From NCBI GenBank assembly GCA_016463105.1, contig JAEMRY010000056.1:1-8603 (forward strand): a stretch of 8,603 nt of DNA. Direction: 5' to 3'. Both the position numbers and the translations under genes were made by a program. The stretch is from Ilumatobacteraceae bacterium. GTDB lineage: Bacteria; Actinomycetota; Acidimicrobiia; Acidimicrobiales; Ilumatobacteraceae. Positions 1-5,579 of this stretch are shown one piece after another (position 1 is the stretch's first letter; each line of letters starts with the position of its first letter). The notes below the pieces were generated by a model that worked only from the letters and a program-made list of their open reading frames with translations, had not been told where the DNA came from and did no database searches.

Positions 1-20
1 ACTAACTAACTAACTAACTA
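1..20. repeat. ACTA tetranucleotide tandem repeat
   Basis: Five perfect copies of ACTA occupy the left edge, just downstream of the rpmG stop codon on the minus strand, where they read as a TTAG repeat. The array runs off the window, so its true length is unknown. It places stop codons in all three plus-strand frames. No hairpin followed by a T-tract is visible in the part shown, so I cannot call it a terminator. It could be a natural microsatellite, part of a longer terminator region, or an assembly or linker artefact. Confidence 0.8.
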
Positions 21-23
21 GTT

Positions 24-194
24 TTAGCGCTCTTCTTTGAAGATCACGTGCTTGCGCACAACTGGGTCGTACTTCTTGAGCTCTAAACGCTCGCGCGAGT
101 TAACTTTGTTCTTGCGGGTGACATAAGTAAAACCTGTGTCTGCAGTGCTACGAAGTTTGATGATTGGACGCTTGTCTTTGCTTTTAGCTGCCAT
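24..194 (-). CDS. rpmG: 50S ribosomal protein L33, zinc-free (C-) type
   Basis: This 56-residue protein of the large ribosomal subunit has the usual L33 length and layout: a basic N-terminus (MAAKSKDKRP), the core IIKLRSTADTGFTYVTRKNK, and the RERLELKKYDP and HVIFKEER tail. It has no cysteines, so the two CxxC pairs of zinc-binding L33 are absent. The ATG at 194 lies 9 nt after the rpmB stop, and the two genes surely share a transcript. No Shine-Dalgarno sequence is visible, so translation may depend on coupling to rpmB. What lies further downstream of rpmG is outside the window, so a longer alternative-ribosomal-protein operon (for example with rpsN or rpsR) cannot be excluded. Confidence 0.96.
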   Translation of the reverse strand: MAAKSKDKRPIIKLRSTADTGFTYVTRKNKVNSRERLELKKYDPVVRKHVIFKEER

Positions 195-203
195 GACGGT
201 TGC

Positions 204-440
204 TCAGACTTTCTTTCCGGCGCGGCGCATTTCGGCGACGACTGATTCGATTCCGCGTTTGTCAATTGTGCGAACACCCTTGGTGCTAACTGTGAGTGTC
301 ACCCAACGACGCTCTGATGGCAACCAAAACCTGCGCTTGTGTGAGTTGACTCTCCACCAACGCTTCGTGCGAATATGGGAGTGAGAGATTGTATGACCCT
401 TACTTGGGGTCTTTCCGAGAACATCGCAGCGATTTGGCAT
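204..440 (-). CDS. rpmB: 50S ribosomal protein L28, zinc-free type
   Basis: This 78-residue large-subunit protein has the L28 hallmarks: an N-terminal MPNRCDVLGKTP, then HTISHSHIRTKRWWRVN, then the RVRTI-like segment GVRTIDKRGIESV near the C-terminus. Zinc-binding L28 has a CxxC at the start; here only Cys5 remains and Leu8 sits at the second position, so zinc binding is not expected. It is the first gene of an rpmB-rpmG operon. The ATG at 440 follows a TATACT box by 6 nt, which points to a leaderless or nearly leaderless mRNA. It is divergent from the zinc-free L31 gene, so all three may share one control region. Confidence 0.96.
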   Translation of the reverse strand: MPNRCDVLGKTPSKGHTISHSHIRTKRWWRVNSHKRRFWLPSERRWVTLTVSTKGVRTIDKRGIESVVAEMRRAGKKV

Positions 441-446
441 TTGAAC

Positions 447-452
447 AGTATA
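447..452 (-). promoter_or_regulatory. -10 box for leaderless rpmB-rpmG transcript
   Basis: On the minus strand TATACT lies exactly 6 nt before the rpmB ATG. A TANNNT box at this distance is the known signature of leaderless actinobacterial transcripts. The -35 region is weak: the hexamer 17 nt upstream is TGTAGC. The box lies where the -35 element of the opposing rpmE2 promoter would fall, so the two promoters would compete for polymerase. Confidence 0.55.
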
Positions 453-457
453 GAGGG

Positions 458-479
458 CACTTTTACCCCGCTACACTTT
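458..479. promoter_or_regulatory. Direct CACTTT repeat in the divergent ribosomal protein promoter region
   Basis: CACTTT occurs at 458-463 and again at 474-479, 16 bp apart, between the rpmB and rpmE2 starts. It could be a direct-repeat operator shared by the two promoters, but two hexamers in a short region may be chance. I looked for the AT-rich palindrome typical of actinobacterial Zur boxes and did not see one in 441-485. Confidence 0.2.
472..477 (+). promoter_or_regulatory. -10 box for rpmE2
   Basis: TACACT ends 8 nt before the rpmE2 ATG at 486, again in the range expected for a leaderless transcript. There is no Shine-Dalgarno sequence before the ATG and no recognisable -35 hexamer at 17-18 bp. 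The assignment rests on the TANNNT match and spacing alone. Confidence 0.4.
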
Positions 480-485
480 GACGTC

Positions 486-776
486 ATGAAACCTGATATC
501 CACCCTGCCTATCAACCTGTTGTTTTCGAAGACGCTTCAGCGAACTATCGATTCTTGACCCGCTCGACTTTGAAGACCGATGCAACCAAGACGGTTGTCT
601 GGGAAGATGGCAACACTTATCCCCTTGTGCAGTTGGATATTTCTAATGCGAGCCACCCTTTTTACACTGGCCAAATGAAGATCATTGACTCTGCAGGTCG
701 AGTTGAGCGCTTTAACAAGCGTTACGGCGCCCGCAAAAAGACTGTTGTCAAGAAAGAACCTACTTCAAAGAAGTAA
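486..776 (+). CDS. rpmE2: 50S ribosomal protein L31, type B (zinc-independent)
   Basis: This 96-residue protein begins MKPDIHPAYQPVVFED and contains WEDGNTYPLVQ and SASHPFYTGQ-type segments (here NASHPFYTGQ), which identify type-B L31. It has no cysteines, unlike zinc-binding type-A L31. The C-terminus is a lysine-rich extension (ARKKTVVKKEPTSKK). An in-frame ATG at 375 would add 37 residues that resemble nothing in L31 and would overlap rpmB, so I chose the ATG at 486. In other actinobacteria, C- forms of L31, L28 and L33 are induced together in zinc starvation through Zur; the grouping here suggests the same role, which is inference. It is convergent with the dehydrogenase gene after a 14-nt gap. 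Confidence 0.96.
   Translation: MKPDIHPAYQPVVFEDASANYRFLTRSTLKTDATKTVVWEDGNTYPLVQLDISNASHPFYTGQMKIIDSAGRVERFNKRYGARKKTVVKKEPTSKK
761..775. terminator. Small hairpin at rpmE2/lldD convergent junction
   Basis: TACTTC-AAA-GAAGTA is a perfect 6-bp inverted repeat with a 3-nt loop, covering the last codons and the first two bases of the rpmE2 stop. It is followed by ATTAAAT on the plus strand, not a real T-tract, and there is no T-tract on the minus side. It could act as a weak bidirectional terminator or 3'-end stabiliser, but could also be chance within a lysine/serine-coding tail. Confidence 0.3.
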
Positions 777-790
777 TTAAATCTCGCGAA

Positions 791-1999
791 TTATCGTTTG
801 ACGATTGTCTCGCGTGACAGGTTCTTGATAGAAGTTTCGCCGATCAATGCCATCGTGCGCGAAATGCCACTCGTAATGTGATCAAGTGCCCACTGCACTC
901 CAGGCTCGCCCGCCGCACCCAGGCCATATAGATATGGACGACCAAACATCACTGCTCGTGCGCCGAGCGCACAAGCTTTAACTACATCTGATCCACGACG
1001 AATGCCGCCGTCTACAAGCACTTCAATTGAGTTGCCGACCGCGTCGATGACACTTGGCAAGAGTTCGATTGGCGCTGGAGAACCGTCAAGTTGACGACCG
1101 CCGTGATTTGACAACGCGATTGCATTAACTCCGAGTGATGCTGCAATCTTTGCATCTTCAACACACTGGATGCCTTTGAGCATGATTGGCAAACCAGATT
1201 CTTCACGAATCCACTCGAGGTCTTTCCAGCTTAAAGTTGGGTCGAATTGCGAGTTGACATAATCAGCCAAGTTAATTGCCTTCGAGCCGTCAACATCTGA
1301 ACGACCAGCAACTGCCGAAAAAGTAATCGGCTCGTTGGTCACAAACTTATATGTCCATCGCGGATGGCGAATGCCGTCGATGAAAGTTTCGAGACCGATT
1401 TTTGGTGGAAGAGTAAAACCACGACGCACATCCCGCTCACGACGACCAAACACGGCCGTATCAACTGTGACCATGATCGATTTATAGCCAGCGGCTTTGG
1501 CGCGTTGCACAAGTTCGCGCGATAGCCCACGATCACGCCAAACATAAAGTTGATACCACAACGGACCAGTTGCGACACTGGCGACTTCTTCAATGCTGCG
1601 TGTGCCAAGTGTTGACAATGTAAACGGCAGAGAGTTTCGCCCTGCAACCCGAGCAACGGCGAGTTCACCTTGCGGGTGAGCAATGCGTGTGAAACCAGTT
1701 GGCGAGAGTGCGATCGGAAACGGCACTGGTTGGCCCATGATCGTTGTTGATGTGTCGATCTGCGAGACATCGCGCAAAACTTTTGGGATTAATCCAAACT
1801 TCGAATAAGCCGAACTGTTGTTGGCGAGTGACCATTCGTCTTCGGCAGCGCCGTCAAAATAATCAAACACACCGCCAGGCAGATTGCGTTTTGCTAGTAG
1901 GCGCAAATCTTTGAGGTCACCGCAAGCAGCCAAACGACGCTTGTCGCCATTGAACTCAAACCTGCGAAGTTGTACAACTGAGCGGACCGATTTGAGCAC
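791..1999 (-). CDS. lldD: FMN-dependent alpha-hydroxy-acid (L-lactate type) dehydrogenase
   Basis: This 402-residue TIM-barrel flavoprotein oxidises an L-2-hydroxy acid to the 2-oxo acid. Aligning by eye to glycolate oxidase, all catalytic residues are present: Tyr47 (FDYFDGAAEDE), Tyr152 (QLYVW), Asp180 (TVD), Arg187, Lys275 (LKGIQ), and the base His299 with Arg302 in SNHGGRQLD. The FMN phosphate site is DGGIRRG (330-336) with FGRPYLYG after it. The whole protein resembles mycobacterial LldD2 as I recall it, including the N-terminal KRRLAA segment. The residue matching Trp108 of glycolate oxidase is Leu131, as in flavocytochrome b2, and Gly102 matches the mandelate dehydrogenase gate glycine, so a substrate larger than glycolate is likely. 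L-lactate is the best guess; mandelate-type acids are possible. The GTG start at 1999 lies 4 nt after the decarboxylase stop, implying one operon. Confidence 0.88.
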   Translation of the reverse strand: MLKSVRSVVQLRRFEFNGDKRRLAACGDLKDLRLLAKRNLPGGVFDYFDGAAEDEWSLANNSSAYSKFGLIPKVLRDVSQIDTSTTIMGQPVPFPIALSPTGFTRIAHPQGELAVARVAGRNSLPFTLSTLGTRSIEEVASVATGPLWYQLYVWRDRGLSRELVQRAKAAGYKSIMVTVDTAVFGRRERDVRRGFTLPPKIGLETFIDGIRHPRWTYKFVTNEPITFSAVAGRSDVDGSKAINLADYVNSQFDPTLSWKDLEWIREESGLPIMLKGIQCVEDAKIAASLGVNAIALSNHGGRQLDGSPAPIELLPSVIDAVGNSIEVLVDGGIRRGSDVVKACALGARAVMFGRPYLYGLGAAGEPGVQWALDHITSGISRTMALIGETSIKNLSRETIVKR

Positions 2000-2003
2000 A
2001 GCT

Positions 2004-3437
2004 TTAGCCTAACGAATTGATAATGTCTGCAACTTCTTCGACTGTCGTACGCGGGTTGATGATGCAAAAGCGCAACACCGTTTCGCCGTTCCAAGTTGTT
2101 GGCACGACGAAGGCTCGGCCTTCGTTCAGCATCTTGTTGCTCCATGTTTGGTATTGCTCTGGCGACCAGCCATTTCGTTTAAACACGATTATCGATAGTT
2201 CTGGCTCAAGCAATAATTCGAGATACGACGCGTTTTTGATTAACTGCGTTGACTCACGGGTAACTTGCAATGTTATTTCCATTGCTTCTTCGTATGCCTC
2301 TGTGCCGTGCGTGGCGACACTAAACCAAAATGGCAAACCACGTGCTCGGCGCGATAAGTGATGCGCCATGTCTGAAGGGTTAGCAAGTGAATCACCGAGA
2401 TCTTGTTGTTGTAACACTTCTAAATATTCAGCGCGTTGAGTATGTGCACGCCGAGCAGTGTCTGGATCGCGATAGATCAATGCACAACAATCAAACGGAC
2501 CAAACAACCATTTGTGTGGGTCAACGATAAAACTGTCGGCAAGTTCAATGCCAACAAATAAATGTCGCACGCTTGGTGCGCATAGTGCCGCTGCACCATA
2601 TGCGCCATCAACATGAAACCAAGTACCAAGTTCGCGTGCTTGCTCACCTGCTGCAACAAGATCATCGATAACGCCGAGATTTGTTGTGCCCGAAGTTGCA
2701 ACGATCGCACAAATACGGCTGCGATCTTGGTCTGTGAGATTCGATATTGCCGCGCGTAAATTAACTCCCGACATTCGGCCCTGTGCATCAGCCTCAACTT
2801 TGATTACATCGGCGTCCATTGCATTAACTGCAAGTCCGACAGATGAATGCGAACCTGATGACGTCACAATCAACGGACGCACACGGTCGAGGGCGCCTTT
2901 GGCATTTTGGCGCCAACGCCAACGAGCAGCAATCAACGCCGAGAGATTTCCGGCTGTGCCACCGCTGACGAACACACCAGCGCTTGATGCAGGAAAGTTC
3001 GCCAGGCTTGCAACCCACTGCAGTGCTTGATTTTCGGCATAGACAGCACCAGAACTTTCAAGCCACGAGCCAGCGTAAATATTTGAAGCACTCAACACGA
3101 GATCAAATAGAACTGCACTTTCGGTTGGGGCACCAGGCACGAAAGACAAAAATGACGGGTGGTCAACACTGATACACGCTCGCGATAGTTGGGTCGTGAA
3201 AATTTCAAGGGCACGCAAACCGCCAAGACCTTCAGGAGTAATCGTGTTACCAACGATTGCTTGCAACTGACTTAAGGTCTTCGGGCCATCAAGAGGCGGC
3301 GGATCTAACCGTATTCGGTCTAGTGCATATTCAATAACTGCGTCTGCAAGTTTTTCGCTATCTTGATCGTGATAGTGCATCCAGTATCCATCAGACTCAT
3401 TGCCTGAGGACGGATGGACTGGGAGATTTGTCACCAT
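2004..3437 (-). CDS. PLP-dependent group II amino-acid decarboxylase
   Basis: This 477-residue fold-type I PLP enzyme belongs to the glutamate/aromatic-L-amino-acid decarboxylase family and has the family's usual length. The Schiff-base lysine is Lys309 in DPHKWLFGP. Asp277 in HVDGAYGA should pair with the pyridine nitrogen, His197 in SSGSHSSV should stack on the ring, and SGGTAGN (158-164) binds the phosphate. The N-terminal HPSFLSFVPG and AGSWLESSGAV segments also fit this family. The start ATG at 3437 gives a normal N-terminus. Expected reaction: removal of CO2 from an amino acid to give an amine. The substrate (tyrosine, DOPA, tryptophan, glutamate, aspartate or other) cannot be fixed from sequence alone. 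It heads a two-gene operon with the hydroxy-acid dehydrogenase and is divergent from a cytochrome c gene. Confidence 0.88.
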   Translation of the reverse strand: MVTNLPVHPSSGNESDGYWMHYHDQDSEKLADAVIEYALDRIRLDPPPLDGPKTLSQLQAIVGNTITPEGLGGLRALEIFTTQLSRACISVDHPSFLSFVPGAPTESAVLFDLVLSASNIYAGSWLESSGAVYAENQALQWVASLANFPASSAGVFVSGGTAGNLSALIAARWRWRQNAKGALDRVRPLIVTSSGSHSSVGLAVNAMDADVIKVEADAQGRMSGVNLRAAISNLTDQDRSRICAIVATSGTTNLGVIDDLVAAGEQARELGTWFHVDGAYGAAALCAPSVRHLFVGIELADSFIVDPHKWLFGPFDCCALIYRDPDTARRAHTQRAEYLEVLQQQDLGDSLANPSDMAHHLSRRARGLPFWFSVATHGTEAYEEAMEITLQVTRESTQLIKNASYLELLLEPELSIIVFKRNGWSPEQYQTWSNKMLNEGRAFVVPTTWNGETVLRFCIINPRTTVEEVADIINSLG

Positions 3438-3459
3438 GATTTTTTACTCACGATGCCGA

Positions 3460-3465
3460 ACTCTA
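3460..3465 (-). promoter_or_regulatory. Possible -10 box for the decarboxylase-lldD operon
   Basis: TAGAGT on the minus strand lies 22 nt before the decarboxylase ATG and would give a leader of roughly 15 nt. No good -35 hexamer is visible at 17 bp. An A-rich stretch (TAAAAAAT) immediately before the ATG is an alternative, but it is too close to serve as a leaderless -10 box. Weak evidence. Confidence 0.25.
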
Positions 3466-3466
3466 C

Positions 3467-3476
3467 TTGCATGCAA
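3467..3476. promoter_or_regulatory. Palindrome TTGCATGCAA between divergent promoters
   Basis: A perfect 10-bp palindrome lies in the 54-bp gap between the decarboxylase and cytochrome c starts, directly upstream of the cytochrome -10 box (3480-3485) and next to the candidate decarboxylase -10 box. This placement suits an operator acting on both genes. No regulator gene is nearby. A single short palindrome can be chance. Confidence 0.3.
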
Positions 3477-3479
3477 AGG

Positions 3480-3485
3480 TATTCT
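3480..3485 (+). promoter_or_regulatory. -10 box for leaderless cytochrome c transcript
   Basis: TATTCT ends exactly 6 nt before the ATG at 3492. There is no Shine-Dalgarno sequence in between, so a leaderless mRNA is likely. The -35 region is not recognisable. The box also supports choosing 3492 over upstream in-frame ATGs as the start. Confidence 0.5.
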
Positions 3486-3491
3486 TTAAAC

Positions 3492-3887
3492 ATGAAAAAA
3501 ATTAGTCGTAAATTCTTGCCAGCTGTAGGCATAGTGCTTGCAGTGTTGTCTTTTGGTGCTTGCAGTTCGAACAGCAGTTCTGCATCGGTTGATCTTTCGC
3601 CCGAAGCCAAAGCAGGGCAAGACCTTGCTAATGCGTCCGGGTGCGCAAGTTGTCATGGCTCAAACGGCGAGGGACGTACTGGCCCAAAGTGGGTCGGTTT
3701 GGCTGACTCGCAAGTAACACTTTCAGACGGCACGACGGTCACTGCTGATGACGCATACATCTATACCTCAATCAAAGATCCTGGTGCGATGCATCGCAAA
3801 GGTGTTGTGTCGCAAATGCCGAGCAACAATCTCACAGACGAAGAAATCGCCAGCATTATTGTTTACATTCGCGCGCTAAAAGGCTAA
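3492..3887 (+). CDS. Monoheme cytochrome c lipoprotein
   Basis: This 131-residue exported electron carrier starts with a lipoprotein signal: MKKISRK, a hydrophobic stretch (8-23) and Cys24 in SFGAC, an imperfect lipobox. A serine-rich tether (25-33) follows. Heme attachment is CASCH (Cys51, Cys54, His55), and Met109 in QMPSNNL is the likely sixth ligand. The end (LTDEEIASIIVYIRAL) is the usual C-terminal helix of class I cytochromes c. The segment DDAYIYTSIKDPGA resembles the cytochrome domain fused to some cytochrome oxidase subunits II. An in-frame ATG at 3414 would precede the signal peptide with unrelated residues and overlap the decarboxylase, so 3492 is the better start. It probably shuttles electrons at the outer face of the membrane; the partner is unknown, and the nearby flavin dehydrogenase is only a speculative donor. 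Confidence 0.9.
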   Translation: MKKISRKFLPAVGIVLAVLSFGACSSNSSSASVDLSPEAKAGQDLANASGCASCHGSNGEGRTGPKWVGLADSQVTLSDGTTVTADDAYIYTSIKDPGAMHRKGVVSQMPSNNLTDEEIASIIVYIRALKG

Positions 3888-3902
3888 TTAAATAAATTAA
3901 GC
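3883..3902. terminator. AT-rich hairpin at cytochrome c/ABC-F convergent junction
   Basis: GCT-AATT pairs with AATT-(A)-AGC around a 5-nt AAATA loop: seven pairs with one bulged A. The hairpin spans the stop codons of both convergent genes, which are only 9 nt apart. On the minus strand it is followed by CCTTTT, a very short T-run, so weak termination of the ABC-F transcript is possible. The stem is mostly A-T, so stability is low. Confidence 0.35.
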
Positions 3903-5513
3903 AAGCGTTACGAGTTCAAGCCACGACTCGTTGAAATAATCTTCTTGACCATCGGGCATAAGTAAAATTTTCGTTGGTGCAAGTTGCTCGACGAACTCAG
4001 CGTCGTGACTAACCAGAACGATTGCGCCTTCCCAGTTCGAAAGCGAGTCAGCCACAGACTGACGGCTTGATGGGTCGAGATTGTTCGTCGGTTCGTCAAG
4101 TAGCAACAAATTATTTTTTCCGACCATCATCATCGCCAACGCAAGTTTTGTTTTTTCTCCGCCAGACAGCGTCGCCGACTCTTGATATACCTTTTCGCCA
4201 GACAAACCAAACATACCGAGCATCCCCCGCAACTGAGTCTCAGTTAGCCCTAACGCCGATGGTGCTTGATCACGCATGTGCTCAACCAACGATCGTTGTG
4301 GAATTAAGTTGTCATGTTCTTGCGCGTAGTAACCAACCTGCACGTTGTAGCCATATTTAAATTCACCGTTATCGGGTTTGACTTCACCTGCCAAAATTCG
4401 CAATAAAGATGTTTTGCCGGCGCCATTAAGACCAAGCACTAACAATCGCTCGCCACGGCCAAGATCAAAACTTACGTCATGAAAAATGTCTGGTCCGCCG
4501 AAAGTTTTGCGCAGGCCATCGACTGTCAGCACAGTCTCTCCGCAATGTGGCGGCTCAGGAAACTTAACTTTCATCACGCGCGCGCCACGTGCAGCGTGCA
4601 CACGAGTGTCTTCGATACGGCCGATTCGCTTTTCAATGCTGTGAGCCATTGCTGCTTTGCTTGCTTTTGCACCGAATCGATCAACGACTCGTTGTAGGCG
4701 ATCTATCTCTTTGCTTTGCTGTGTCGCTTTTTTTGCCTGACGCGCCTCGTCGGCTTCACGAGACACACCGTATTGCGTGTAAGTGCCCCGATATTCAACA
4801 ATTGTTCCTTCAGAATCTTCGTCGGGGCGGTCAAGATGAAGAACACGTGTGATTGCTTCATCAAGCAGTTCTAAGTCGTGGCTAATTACGAGTAGTGCAC
4901 CTTTATATGAGCGAAGAAAATCAAGCATCCATGTTTTTGCGTCGATGTCTAAGTGGTTTGTCGGTTCGTCTAACAACAACGTATCGCTGCCACTGAATAA
5001 AATTCTTGCAAGTTCGACACGACGACGCTCGCCACCTGAGAGAACACCAAGTGCAAGATTGAGACGGTCGGGTTTGATCCCGAGTCCTGCGGCGATTGCA
5101 CGCGCTTCACTGTCGGATGCGTATCCACCTTTGAGCGCGAAACTCTCTTCGGCTTTTGCAAACTTTGCGACGTTACTGTCGCTCGCAGTTTCTTCCATTG
5201 CAATGCGAAGTTTCTCGATTCGCACAATGTCTTCATCGATTCCGCGACCAGACAAAATATGAGCGACGGCAGTTCTTGCGTCGAAGGCGCCAGCAATACG
5301 AGGATCTTGCGGAAGATATCCGAATCCCCCTTTGCGATTAATTACTCCTGATTTTGGTTCTGTTGCGCCGCCAAGCACTTTGAACAAACTTGTTTTTCCG
5401 GCACCATTGCGCCCGACGAGCCCAACTTTGTCACGTGGCATTACCGCGAACGACGCGCCGTTAACTACGAGTTTGCCACCAATTTCTACACAGAGATCTT
5501 TGACCTGAAGCAC
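3897..5513 (-). CDS. ABC-F family ATPase (ribosome-associated)
   Basis: This soluble protein of 538 residues has two ABC ATPase domains and no membrane segment, as in the ABC-F class that acts on the ribosome (translation factors such as EttA and antibiotic-protection proteins). Domain 1 has Walker A GRNGAGKTS (34-42), signature LSGGE (158-162), Walker B with DEPTNHLD (182-189) and switch His212. A charged linker (about 250-315) corresponds to the tRNA-interacting region. Domain 2 has Walker A GLNGAGKTS (361-369), LSGGE (449-453), DEPTNNLD (473-480) and a SHD switch. Both sites look catalytically intact. The ending (PDGQEDYFNESWLELVTLA) and GYLPQDP motif recall mycobacterial Rv1473 from memory, more than EttA. 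The GTG start at 5513 has no Shine-Dalgarno sequence. Resistance versus housekeeping translation roles cannot be separated by sequence. Confidence 0.9.
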   Translation of the reverse strand: MLQVKDLCVEIGGKLVVNGASFAVMPRDKVGLVGRNGAGKTSLFKVLGGATEPKSGVINRKGGFGYLPQDPRIAGAFDARTAVAHILSGRGIDEDIVRIEKLRIAMEETASDSNVAKFAKAEESFALKGGYASDSEARAIAAGLGIKPDRLNLALGVLSGGERRRVELARILFSGSDTLLLDEPTNHLDIDAKTWMLDFLRSYKGALLVISHDLELLDEAITRVLHLDRPDEDSEGTIVEYRGTYTQYGVSREADEARQAKKATQQSKEIDRLQRVVDRFGAKASKAAMAHSIEKRIGRIEDTRVHAARGARVMKVKFPEPPHCGETVLTVDGLRKTFGGPDIFHDVSFDLGRGERLLVLGLNGAGKTSLLRILAGEVKPDNGEFKYGYNVQVGYYAQEHDNLIPQRSLVEHMRDQAPSALGLTETQLRGMLGMFGLSGEKVYQESATLSGGEKTKLALAMMMVGKNNLLLLDEPTNNLDPSSRQSVADSLSNWEGAIVLVSHDAEFVEQLAPTKILLMPDGQEDYFNESWLELVTLA

Positions 5514-5565
5514 CCGTCAAGGCTCGCACCGCTTTAGCCTCGCCACAACCTGCGACGCCATCGCC

Positions 5566-5571
5566 TAACCT
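5566..5571 (+). promoter_or_regulatory. -10 box for the DUF1295 gene
   Basis: TAACCT ends 8 nt before the GTG start at 5580, within the leaderless range. No -35 hexamer or Shine-Dalgarno sequence is evident. The 66-bp divergent gap also contains AGGCT and AGCCT as an 11-nt-spaced inverted repeat (5520-5540), too short to interpret. Confidence 0.35.
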
Positions 5572-5579
5572 GACACGAA

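Noticed and set aside
375..485. Longer L31 start at the ATG at 375
   Set aside because: The extra 37 residues do not resemble L31, overlap rpmB on the other strand and precede the family's usual MKxDIHP start.
441..485. Zur-binding palindrome
   Set aside because: I expected one from the zinc-free ribosomal genes, but no AT-rich palindrome of the known actinobacterial type is present.
791..1999. MftD of a mycofactocin cluster
   Set aside because: The sequence follows the LldD2 pattern, and no precursor peptide, radical SAM or other mft gene is adjacent.
3414..3491. Longer cytochrome c start at the ATG at 3414
   Set aside because: It would bury the signal peptide behind unrelated residues and overlap the decarboxylase start; the TATTCT box fits the ATG at 3492.
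4849..5262. Plus-strand open frame of 137 codons opposite the ABC-F gene
   Set aside because: It is a serine-rich antisense shadow of the conserved ATPase domain 1, with no recognisable motif.
5520..5540. Inverted repeat AGGCT...AGCCT as an operator
   Set aside because: Only 5 bp per arm with an 11-nt gap, which is readily expected by chance.
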